Assembly (NCBI RefSeq): GCF_958450345.1
Contig: NC_088782.1
Location: 104,810,358-104,874,357, forward strand
Direction of reading: 5' to 3'
Length of the DNA: 64,000 nt
Origin: Calliphora vicina
Taxonomy: Eukaryota > Arthropoda > Insecta > Diptera > Calliphoridae
Under the pieces are notes generated by a model. The model was not told the DNA's origin, ran no database searches, and saw only the letters and a program-made list of their open reading frames with translations. The stretch's first letter is position 1; each line of letters begins with the position of its first letter. The position numbers were made by a program, and so were the translations under genes. Positions 56,287-64,000 of this stretch are shown here, piece after piece.

Positions 56287-56415
56287 TCAGCCCAATTATG
56301 AATAAAAAATTCCGCGGGTGTTTGTTCTCCGGGAGTTTTTTCCCATAGAATTTGAATAGGAAAAATGAGAAAAGAGAAAAAACTCTCGAGGCATTTTTAT
56401 TCATAATTGGGCTGA
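56287..56415. mobile_element. Short palindromic MITE inside the hAT relic
   Basis: TCAGCCCAATTATGAATAAA at 56287 is matched by its exact complement ending at 56415. Inner parts also pair loosely (GGGAGTTTTTTCCC and GAGAAAAAACTCTCG). A 3-bp ATT occurs on both sides if the tips are taken as CAGCCC/GGGCTG. The length is 129 bp and it is non-coding. Confidence 0.85.
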
Positions 56416-56533
56416 TTAGCTTTATTTTTCAATCCAAAAGTATCTGCAGGGGATTATGAATTGCAATGGTCAAAATTCGCATATATCAATTGGACTCAGA
56501 TCTTTAAAGGTGAAATTCCAACAAAATTTGTTA

Positions 56534-56809
56534 GATTTTTGGCCAAAAGTTTACAATTATTGAGATGCAGGTGGAACATTTCACTTTAAAGACTTAGCAT
56601 TGACCGTTCTTAATATGTTAATTTTACCAACCAGCAACGCTTGCGTAGAAAGAGAATTTCAATATGAACTTTTAGATTCATTGATAAGAATAGTAAGTTA
56701 TATGAATGTTAATAAATTTTGTTGCAATTCATTTCAGCCTACAGATAAAATGTTAAAAAAGTTTAATTCTAATACAATGTATACTTTTGATATCAATTTA
56801 CTATAAGTA
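56534..56809 (+). pseudogene. hAT transposase C-terminal dimerisation region
   Basis: The frame reads DFWPKVYNY, a TGA at 56561-56563, DAGGTFHFKDLALTVLNML, then ILPTSNACVEREF, QYELLDS, and after a diverged stretch SFQPTDKMLKKFNSNTMYTF, ending with TAA at 56807-56809. The LA.TVL.ML.LPTSNA.VER.FS pattern is the conserved hATC dimerisation motif, and the FQPTDEML.KFNS.M tail is typical of this branch. One in-frame stop and loss of the N-terminal BED finger and catalytic core make it dead. In the family this domain assembles the transposase multimer. Confidence 0.88.
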
Positions 56810-57062
56810 ACTAATGCACTAGATTTAAACCGAAATAAATTGACTTTATAATACATAAAATTAGTATGTATGTATTTTACAATAAAAAACTCCAAAAAAA
56901 TATTTTGGCGATTTTTCGTTTAGCTTTTGGCGATGGAGGTAAAAAAATCTGACAACCATGCCAGAGGCCAGATTTTAACACTTTTTATTTTTATTCTAAT
57001 AAAAAAAAACAAACATTTATGTTAAAAAAGTAATATTCATCCAAAACCAGGGACCGTAACTT

Positions 57063-57227
57063 TACTATTTGTAAGCACCTTGCATTGTAATTTAATAAAT
57101 CGTCATTAAAATAAAAACATGTGTGTTTTTAATTTTTTATTGATTGATTCCTATTATTAAATTGTTTTTGTTTTTCGTATCTCTTTATTATTTATTAAAT
57201 TGCAATACAAGGTGCTTACAAATAGTA
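57063..57227. repeat. Inverted repeat with 37-bp arms
   Basis: ACTATTTGTAAGCACCTTGC followed by ATTGTAATTTAATAAA (57064-57099) pairs with TTTATTAAATTGCAAT then ACAAGGTGCTTACAAATAGT (57190-57226) with two mismatches. The loop is about 90 bp. It may be an inner part of a larger DNA element bounded by GGGACCGTAAC (57050) and TTGGGACCATA (57476). Confidence 0.8.
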
Positions 57228-57273
57228 ATGATCTGATCAACGACAAGCAATTTACATAAAATGAGTTTTCTTT

Positions 57274-57420
57274 TCTGACGGAAAAAATAAATGACTCAAA
57301 TGACTTTTATTTTATGACGGAAAAAATAAAAGTCCTCAAGAGAGTTTTTTTTCTGACGGAAAAAATAAAAGTCCTCAAAACACTTTTATTTATGACGGAT
57401 ATTTAAAACTCTTTTTTTAA
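57274..57420. repeat. TGACGGAAAAAATAAA repeat cluster
   Basis: TGACGGAAAAAATAAA is repeated three times (57275, 57317 and 57354) at intervals of about 40 bp, the last two followed by AGTCCTCAA. A fourth TGACGGA (57393) is partial. It lies between the inverted repeat at 57063 and the possible right terminus at about 57480, as subterminal repeats in DNA transposons do. Confidence 0.75.
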
Positions 57421-57484
57421 CAGTTTCATCGGAACTTTTATTTTTACGTTGAAAAATAACTGTTAACTTTGGAGTTGGGACCAT

Positions 57485-59280
57485 AATATCACCATAGATT
57501 TTGAAAGATCACGTCAATACGAATCTATTGGTATATATAGTATATGTCTCCGTTGACTCTAACATAGTGATTTTTTGATTAAAAATTTTCTGGATAACCG
57601 TTATTTATGGTCTCTGTCCAAAACTACTTTTTCTACAAAACACTTGTTTTTCTTTTTTGTTCAACGCAACAACTTGACTGAGTTATTGAACTTTTTTTCA
57701 AAACAAAAATTTTGTAAAAATAAAATTTTTAGCCATTTCACTCAAAAATTTTTGCTTTGTCGTTTTTTTAATTTAGCATCATCCCACTGATGTGGCCTGC
57801 AATATTCTGAAATCATTTTTATTATGTTTTTGCCTTAAAAGCATTTTTCCATTGTAATCATTTCTTGGTGAATATGTTCGCCTTTTACCCAATGTTCCGT
57901 AATGGGAATCTGTTCCTCAAACCATCACAGCTCCAACTCAAATGTGATGTTGATCCAAATAAATTTCTTCATTTTGAACATTTTAGAAATAGAAACTGTA
58001 ACCACTGCGACTTTTCCTTCTAAATTTAACTTTTTTTATCAGAAGAAACTACTCTGTGACAATGTTTTCGTCATGTTATATGACTTCGTCAGAAAAGAAG
58101 TGCAGTTTCTTTTGGGGATGTGTTAAGAGGTGGTTTGATTTTATTTTTCAATAGTTTAAGATTAGAAGTTTCTGTATTTGTTGAAAAGCAAATCAATATT
58201 TACTGTTAGACGTTGATTGTTCTAATAAATATGAAGTGAGATAAAATGTATATTTGCTGCAAATAAAAGTTACGCTGAGTTCTAAAATGGTTCTTATCGC
58301 TGTTTCTGGATTGGGCTTGTTCTCGCTCATTCTGGAACTGTATTAATTTGCCTCTCTAGGCTGCAGGTTCTAACTGCTACCAAATATAATGAATTTTAAT
58401 CATCAAAGTAAGTCAGTTTTTCCACATCTAAGTAAAATGTTTTCTCATATTTGCTTAAACTTTACTGCGCCTAAGTTATTAGGTGAAGCTTAATATGCTA
58501 AAGGGGTCAAATGCAACCTCTTAGGACAGCTATAGTGTAATAACCAGTGGTGCACCAGTCAAGTGGTTACCAGATTTAAATGTCACCTTTTCCAGTAGTT
58601 TGCATATGATAGCGACCTCGATAACATGGACGTTGCTTAAATTAATTATATTGGACTAGTGAAATTACTATCCATATATTATTTAAATGGGGTTAATTAC
58701 AACCTCTTAGGCCAGACATAAATTAAAATGATGGGTTCAATAACCATTGTTTACTATCCCCTTTTAGTTAGTCATGTGGTTAGTCCCCAGAACCTCAGAA
58801 TTATATTCAAATTATTTCATGTCTGTGTATGTAATTATATTTTCGTGGTATTGGTATTGACTTCTACGAGTATCAGTATTCATATTCATTGCTAATCAGA
58901 ATGTGTGCGTCTGGTATTCACAATGTTCTTGTGGCCTTAAATGGTTGTTGTAATTGTGAATATAATGGCTTGACTAAGGATTTGACCCATATGTCCATAT
59001 TTGATAATGTTTGTGTGTGTTTGCATTACAATACACATATGGATATGTTTGTGTAAGTTTGAACAGTAGGATGCCGTCAAAAATTTAAATAGTCACTTTC
59101 TTTTAATACACACACTTATTTTACACACTTTAAAAACACACTGGTAATAAGGTTGATGTTAACTACAGCCAAAGAGTATAAAGAGGTGACAATTTTTACG
59201 TTTCATAAAAGCCAAAAAAAGGTTTTCTAGGGCAGTTCTCATGGAATGTGTTAAAGTTAATCGCTATATCTTAAATTTTG
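57485..59280. other. Mostly unique DNA, no gene seen
   Basis: Two frames of 71 and 74 codons (57575-57790, 57902-58126) have no recognised domain. GTCAAATGCAACCTCTTAGG (58507) and TTAATTACAACCTCTTAGGC (58694) are a weak direct repeat. No known elements. Confidence 0.45.
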
Positions 59281-59480
59281 ACTCGCTGTAACAGTGCCAC
59301 CTTCTTGAAGTCTCACGAATGTTACCTATAGCTTTTAAAGCTTTTTCAGAGTTAATGCTGTTATACTTATAAACAATGTTAATAACAGCGTGTTATCAAC
59401 ATTGTTGATCAGTAGTAGTTTCTACTGATGGAAATGTTTATAAAAGTGTTGATTGATAATGCAGTTTCGTAACAATATTT
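59281..59480 (-). repeat. LTR-related fragment, reversed
   Basis: ACTTATAAACAATGTTAATAAC and GTTATCAACATTGTTGATCAG are the reversed palindromic module of the LTR at 54870 (positions 54970-55020). Flanking TTTGTAACA-like sequence is not complete. It is a short relic or a module shared by another element. Confidence 0.45.
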
Positions 59481-60280
59481 TAAGAAACAAGTTTTTTATT
59501 TAAGTAGGTCCTTTTTATTTTTCCTCCATAGTAACGGGTCCAGCCTAATGCACATATGTATTTAACTTTATGTTTGGTTATGTTTTGTCTGTTGTCCATT
59601 GGTTTGGTTTTATTGTTATTGTTATTTTGTGAATTTTTTTTTGTTGTTCAGTATAAACGAATATTGTTTTAAGCTGGACAGACAATCGACATTGACCAAT
59701 ATTGTTATAGCCTTTTAGCTTTTGTTAATGTTTGCTGTTGATTCTATTTTTTGTGTTTTCTGGCTATTAAACCATATTAAATGGATTGTTTTTTTGTTTT
59801 AATGCCCTATAATACATAGGCATAGGCAGGATGTTAAAAGTTTTGTAGCTTTTGTAAATATTTAATTGTAATGGTTTCAAGTTTTAGTAATAATTTCCTA
59901 GGGTTAAGCAGTTAATTTCATTAAATAATTGTAGTTGTTAAAGGGTATTTTATGGTTTGTTTTGTTTGAATTTTTCTTTCTATATAAATAGTTTATCAAT
60001 TTCATTGTTAAATAAATATAATATGTGGAGAAAAACAAGTGACACACTCAATATATTTGTGATAATAAATCTTTAGTGGTCAGAATTTATAGTTACATTT
60101 ATTGTCACTGTATGTTTAATATTTAAACATTTAAAGAGGTTAAAACGATATAATAAAGCTGTTGTATAAGGTTGATTTAATGACTGAAAGTAAGAGCATA
60201 TTGTTTGGCAAGGACTCGTTCTTTGTGTTGTGTATTTTATTTATAGGTATATATGTATATCTAATATGTTACGCTAGAGT
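59481..60280. other. Unique AT-rich DNA, no gene seen
   Basis: No recognised genes or repeats. Confidence 0.5.
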
Positions 60281-60295
60281 TCAAACAATCGTACA

Positions 60296-60620
60296 GGCGA
60301 TTTTTTTTGGAAAAATTTCGAAAAATCGAAATTGACTTTTTGGTCCGAAAAAAGCCGAACAATTGATTACGTTATCAAAAAAAGTCCAATAGCCGACTAA
60401 CTGAAAAAAGTCGAATAGTCGATAAAAGTCTAAAACGTCGATTTTTATTTTTTGTTGAAAAAAATATAAAAAAATGTGTTTTTTTTCATCAATATATCTG
60501 ACAGGCATATATTTTCTAAATTAAAATATACTGACTTTTCATAAATTACAAAAGGTCGATACGACTTTTTAGAAATCGAAAAAGTCAAATAGTCGACTTT
60601 TTGTTCGAAAGCAAGGTTCT
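60296..60620. repeat. AGTCGA motif cluster, probable DNA transposon relic
   Basis: AAAGTCGAATAGTCGAT and related forms (AAAGTCCAATAGCCGAC, AAAAGTCAAATAGTCGAC, AAGGTCGATACGAC) occur at least five times. The two halves are in partly inverted arrangement around an A/T-rich centre with 8-base T runs. It resembles the subterminal regions of hAT elements. No transposase or target duplication was found. Confidence 0.5.
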
Positions 60621-60649
60621 ATATCATCCAATTATAATATCGGTATCTG

Positions 60650-60905
60650 TATTTTGGCTTATTCCGATAACTATAGTTTAGGGGTAACGGTATTTGCTGT
60701 TATTTCGGTAACGGTAATTTCACTCTGAATTGTATTGTTAATAAAATTTTAAAAAATCAAAAATAAGTTGACATTAAAATAAAAAATGTGTTTTATATAA
60801 CTTAAAATTATTTAACGGTATTTACGATTGTATCGGTAACATTAGCTTAACGGTAACGGTAGTTGAGCTGACGTTAGCTTAGCGGTAACGGTAGCCAACT
60901 TTGAT
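60650..60905 (+). repeat. Repeat I, second copy
   Basis: GGTAACGGTATTTGC, TTTCGGTAACGGTAATTTC, ATTTAACGGTATTTACG, TTAACGGTAACGGTAGTTGA and TTAGCGGTAACGGTAGCCAA. The motif appears in clusters on both sides of a 120-bp A/T-rich core, as in 63080-63230. Confidence 0.65.
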
Positions 60906-61094
60906 TTATAGTGATTTCGAAATTAGTATACAGATTATTTGATTTGTACGAGTTGTAATACAGCATGTTGTATGATAAATTTGGGTTGTATGCAATTAAT
61001 ATTAAGTATACGTAGCAATATCTTAAAATCGACTTTACGCGAAAAAAAAACATTTATTGTAGAAAATTAATCTCTGGCGTATCAGAAAGAATGT
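60906..61094. other. No gene seen
   Basis: AT-rich spacer with no recognised features. Confidence 0.4.
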
Positions 61095-61280
61095 TTGTTT
61101 GTTACAATTAGTTTAGATAGCTATTTCTTCAATCTTTCGAAAAATAAAAAATATTAGATTTTGCAAATTGAAAAAAAAATTAAAAAACGTTTTGGATTTT
61201 GCAAAAAAAACAAATATTTTTTTATTTTTAATTTTTTTTGAAAGACTGAAGAAATAGCTATCTAAACTATTTGTGACAAA
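61095..61280. mobile_element. Palindromic MITE
   Basis: TTACAATTAGTTTAGATAGC followed by TATTTCTTCAATCTTTC (61102-61138) pairs with GAAAGACTGAAGAAATA then GCTATCTAAACTATTTGTG (61240-61275) with few mismatches. The interior is A/T-rich, and ATTTTGCAAATTGAAAAAA and GATTTTGCAAAAAAAAC form a direct repeat. A half-arm occurs near 53503. Confidence 0.8.
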
Positions 61281-61862
61281 TTTTACTATATATCAAATTG
61301 AATAACGTTGAATAAAGTTGTCTGATATTAACAAACTTAATTATAAAGAAAAACAGTTTCGGTGTACTATTAATTACTTTTACATCTAGATTCCTTATTT
61401 TTGCATAAAAGCAAAGATAACGACGGAATATACACAAAAACTGATTAACTCTATGCAATCTAGACTTAAATCAGTTTTAAAACAGAAGGGATATCCCACA
61501 AAATATTAGGTTTCTTTGCAACTATTAAATTTTGCATAATTCTGGAAGTTTAGGCTGAATCTTACTAATTATTAATTAAAAATTTAGTGGTGATTTTAAC
61601 AAACGTTAAACAGAATTTGATAAATTTGACTTCACTAGTGTGTTTTGTTCATAGAATTTAATTGTATTTGACATTTCATTAGCTTAGTGTACAAACGTGC
61701 TATGTTCCTTTTCACAAATATTACAGGAGAGACAAAAAACGAGCTTTCACAAGTATTATTTATTTAGTAACATATTTATACACAATTCCATTTGTCTGAG
61801 ATAATAATTTTGACATTTTTACAAAATAAAATGGACTTAGCACTTTTTAGTTTAGGCTTTTT
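61281..61862. other. No gene seen
   Basis: AT-rich. A 63-codon minus-strand frame (61267-61458) has no domain. Confidence 0.45.
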
Positions 61863-62286
61863 ATAAACACTATTCGGCTGTGCCGAATCTCATATACCCT
61901 TCACCAAATTATACTTCAAAATACAAATTTTAAATATTTTTAGATAAACAAAATTTATTTTTTTTCCAAAGTTGTTTTTTTAATTTTTTGGAAAAAAATT
62001 TTTTCGAATTGTTATTTTAAATTAAATTTTTTTTTTTAATTTTAAAAAATTTTTTTGTTGAAAACAAAAATTCGGGATAAAAATAGGTCAAACATAGATC
62101 AAAATTTGGGGTTGTCCTGGTTTTTTCTTTATATCTCAGCCATTTGTGGACCGATTTTCTCGATTTGAAATAGCAACCGAGCCGGAAGAATTTCGAAGAT
62201 ATTGATGTATGAATCATGTATGTAAGTTATTTGGGGGCTACGGAAAGACGATTTCAACGTACAGACGGACATGGATATATCGACAA
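61863..62286 (+). mobile_element. HINE-C 5' and middle part of a chimeric element
   Basis: The 5' palindrome TTCGGCTGTGCCGAA, then CATATACCCTTCACC, is the HINE-C counterpart of the HINE-B start. It continues with A/T homopolymers, GTTGTCCTGGTTTTTTC, TATCTCAGCCATTTGTGG, GGGGGCTACGGAAAGACG and ACAGACGGACATGG. At about 62287, just past the GGAC motif, it switches to HINE-A. Confidence 0.72.
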
Positions 62287-62800
62287 GATCGAAAAGAGCA
62301 AAAACATTTTTCTTTTAAAATTTCAATAATTTATATTTTTGAGTGATTTTCGAAAGTGGGCCTTATATGGGGGCTATGACCAATTATGGGGCGATCACCA
62401 TGAAATTAGGTCGTCTGATTTATGTCTCTATGAAAGTTTACTATGTTTAATTTTGTGAGTATACCAGCATTTTTAAGCGATTTATGCACGTTAAAGTGAT
62501 TTTCGGAAGCGGGTATATATGGGAGCTATGACTAATTATGGACCGATTGTAACAAAGTTTGGTGACATATAAAACTTATTTGGAGTGCAATTTGTGGAGA
62601 TACATATATAAACTAAACATTTATGACCGATAAAGTCCAATTTCGGAAGGACATTTGTATGGGGGCTAGGTGAAATAATGGACCGATTTCACCCATTTTC
62701 AATAGGCTTGGTCCTTGGGCCGAAAAAATAATACGTACCAAATTTGATCGAAATATCTTCAAAATTGCGACCTGTACTCTGCGCACAAAGTTTATATGGA

Positions 62801-62866
<66 letters not shown>

Positions 62867-62880
62867 ACCAGACGGACGGA
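62287..62880 (+). mobile_element. HINE-A body of a chimeric element
   Basis: It begins at AGAGCAAAAACATTTTTC (about 50 bp into HINE-A, after its 5' palindrome). Three modules have cores at 62369, 62521 and 62661; the last interval is 140 bp because of a 12-bp deletion. CGACCTGTACTCTGCGC and the expanded CAGC/GGAC microsatellite follow. The HINE-A 3' end is absent; HINE-B tail follows. Confidence 0.85.
62799..62866. repeat. (CAGC)n microsatellite, about 16 units
   Basis: An uninterrupted CAGC run is followed by CAACCAGACGG and GGACGGACGGAC. Other HINE-A copies have only two or three CAGC units, so this copy has expanded. It creates minus-strand frames with repeated Trp-Leu-Ala-Gly that are not genes. 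Confidence 0.95.
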
Positions 62881-62985
62881 CGGACACAGCTCAACTTCGT
62901 TGGGTCTTAGATGATTATTTCTCAATGTTATCACGGAATGGCAAACTTATGTTTAACCTCATTTAACACTTATAGTGGTGGAGGT
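62881..62985 (+). mobile_element. HINE-B 3' end of a chimeric element
   Basis: ACAGCTCAACTTCG, GTTGGGTCTTAGATGAT, TTCTCAATGTTATCACGG, AATGGCAAACTTATG and ACACTTATAGTGGTGGAGG match the HINE-B tail. It joins HINE-A inside or just after the GGAC microsatellite. The terminal hairpin is decayed. Confidence 0.8.
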
Positions 62986-63079
62986 GGACCGAGTATACTA
63001 TGGTGAAATGTGCATAAGATTCATCACAGACGAATATATCAGTCTCACTTGTTTAATTTTAAATTAGTTGTGGAACATT

Positions 63080-63230
63080 GATAACCGTATTTAGAGGAAA
63101 CGATACTTACGATTGTATCGGTAAAGGTATTTTAGCGGAAAGGGTGATAGCGGTCATCTAAGTAGCGGTAGAAAAACGGTAACGGTAGTTGAGCTGAAAG
63201 GCTATTAGTGGTAACGGCAACCAACCATGC
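63080..63230 (+). repeat. Repeat I, third copy
   Basis: GATACTTACGATTGTATCGG, GTAGCGGTAGAAAAACGG, TAACGGTAGTTGAGCTGAAAGG and GTGGTAACGGCAACCAACC share order and wording with 30915-30990 and 60830-60900. Confidence 0.65.
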
Positions 63231-63460
63231 ATGTATCAAGTAACAAAAAACACAATTTTTCTACAGCCCATGATTAGGCAACTTTTTCTGCAGTTTCCGC
63301 TAATGCGTACTTGGCTAAATACTTATTAAAATTCTACTTCCCTGGATTAAATTTTCAATTATTTATGCATTAAATTTCTTGGTTACTGTGATGGTATTTA
63401 ACACATTAATAACTCTTTATGCTGTAAGTGTTGAATAAGTATTTGTTTGTTCGTGCAGAG
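63231..63460. other. No gene seen
   Basis: AT-rich flank ending in the pyrimidine-containing TTTGTTTGTTCGTGCAG (63444-63460), a possible splice acceptor for the candidate exon that follows. Confidence 0.4.
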
Positions 63461-63825
63461 CAAAATAAGAAAAGTAATTAAAATCGTATTTTGTCACTAT
63501 TCAAAAACTCCACTAAACCCAAAAACTGCTAAAACAACAAAATGAAAATAAGAATTAAAAAACAGCAACAAGAAAAGAAATATTTAATTACCTTTTAACT
63601 CATGAGACACGCAAAACGTACATTAAATTAATGTTTTACCCTTGTAAAAATTACTCCCCAGAGACTTGGTGCTATTTTCTTGCTTCCATCCTTCCTGGCT
63701 TGCCTTTGTTTGGTGCTAAGGACAAAATCGATGTTTTCAAGCATTTGCTTTCTAATAATGTTATTAGAAACAGAAAAAACAAATACGACAAAGATGAAAG
63801 AAAACGAAAGAAAGAAAGAATGAAG
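63461..63825 (+). CDS. Possible host exon with strong splice donor
   Basis: A possible acceptor (TTCGTGCAG, ending at 63460) and a near-consensus donor (AAG at 63823-63825, then GTAAGT) bracket 365 bp. An ATG at 63631 opens 65 codons that run in phase 0 to the donor: MFYPCKNYSPETWCYF, then LASILPGLPLFGAKDKIDVF, KHLLSNNVIRNRKNKYDKDE and a lysine/arginine-rich end. I do not recognise it. The upstream part would be 5' untranslated, with a short upstream frame from ATG 63541. It could be the first coding exon of a gene leaving the window, or chance. Confidence 0.22.
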
Positions 63826-64000
63826 GTAAGTAAGTTAAAATTATAACTAAAACCAAATCCCAAAAGTCAACTTTCTATGGTATTAAAACAAAAGATATTG
63901 AATCACAAGTCATTGTTGTTGCTGGTGGTGGCAGTGGAAAATGTACTTTATTTTCTTCCTTTTGATATTCATGAACTGATACAGCTAAAGAGTGATATAT
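63826..64000. other. Right edge, possible intron start
   Basis: It follows the candidate donor GTAAGTAAG. TTGTTGTTGCTGGTGG near 63914 is a short GTT/GCT run. Nothing else was recognised. Confidence 0.3.

Larger units (their letters stand above)
55700..56960 (+). mobile_element. hAT-family relic with GGCGATTT motif clusters
   Basis: TGGCGATTT or close forms cluster at both ends: five or more times at 55745-55835 and twice at 56884-56945. The outer sequences GGCTATGGTACATTTTTTT (left) and the complement of AAAAAAATCTGACAACCATG (right) are related. Between them is a hAT transposase C-terminus (56534-56806) and an inserted MITE (56287-56415). Exact ends are uncertain. A 90-codon frame at 55646-55918 is the motif cluster in translation (repeated WRF). 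Confidence 0.7.

Noticed and set aside
54870..59480. A full LTR retrotransposon between the solo LTR (54870) and the LTR-like fragment (59281)
   Set aside because: The second fragment is in reverse orientation and short, and no gag-pol code lies between; the interval holds a hAT relic instead.
62613..62934. Minus-strand frames with repeated Trp-Leu-Ala-Gly
   Set aside because: They translate the CAGC microsatellite inside a HINE-A body.

Overview
The window looks like non-coding DNA from a higher fly, most likely a calyptrate such as a blowfly or muscid. It is very AT-rich, with CAA/CAG-rich patches, Helentron-type elements of the DINE-1 class and many dead DNA transposons. The species guess rests on the repeat families and is an inference. 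No intact host gene can be supported. The window reads as a large intron or intergenic region made mainly of nested transposable elements, and local labels (HINE-A, HINE-B and so on) are used for families with no certain published name.

Layout. 1-3030: HINE-A tail, then plain AT-rich DNA. 3037-6440: a 3.4 kb satellite of about 106 units of 32 bp. 7680-8775: three tandem units of about 370 bp. 8780-9353: a short HINE-A. 10608-11688: Helitron DNA with a broken helicase. 12712-13760: remnant of a repeat ORF family (ORF-J), followed by a LINE reverse transcriptase scrap. 16868-19737: a foldback element (FB-E) carrying an inserted HINE-B, then an LTR fragment and a tRNA-like sequence. 20425-22115: repeat F and a reversed HINE fragment. 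23344-28072: a long inverted repeat, a pogo-like element with TA duplication, mariner and Tc1-type scraps, and a hAT-type element with an exact 8-bp target duplication. 28540-38000: HINE-B, repeat F, FB-E, HINE-C and a full HINE-B. 38946-44260: HINE-A copies, FB-E, and an ORF-J copy split by a reversed HINE-B. 45325-49255: a multi-level nest (HINE-A holding repeat G with a MITE, and a hAT element holding a TA-flanked foldback element), then FB-E. 50500-57480: MITEs, an internally deleted mariner-type gene, a solo LTR and a hAT remnant. 57500-64000: mostly unique AT-rich DNA, a chimeric HINE at 61863-62985 and a possible host exon near the right edge.

The most informative signals are as follows. 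HINE-A and HINE-B are built of modules spaced 152-153 bp. One element is a mosaic of three HINE families joined at or next to the GGAC microsatellite. The 32-bp satellite unit is a near-perfect palindrome. ORF-J, an uncharacterised repeat family, is present twice. All transposase, helicase and reverse transcriptase sequences seen are broken, so the window itself encodes no working mobility gene.
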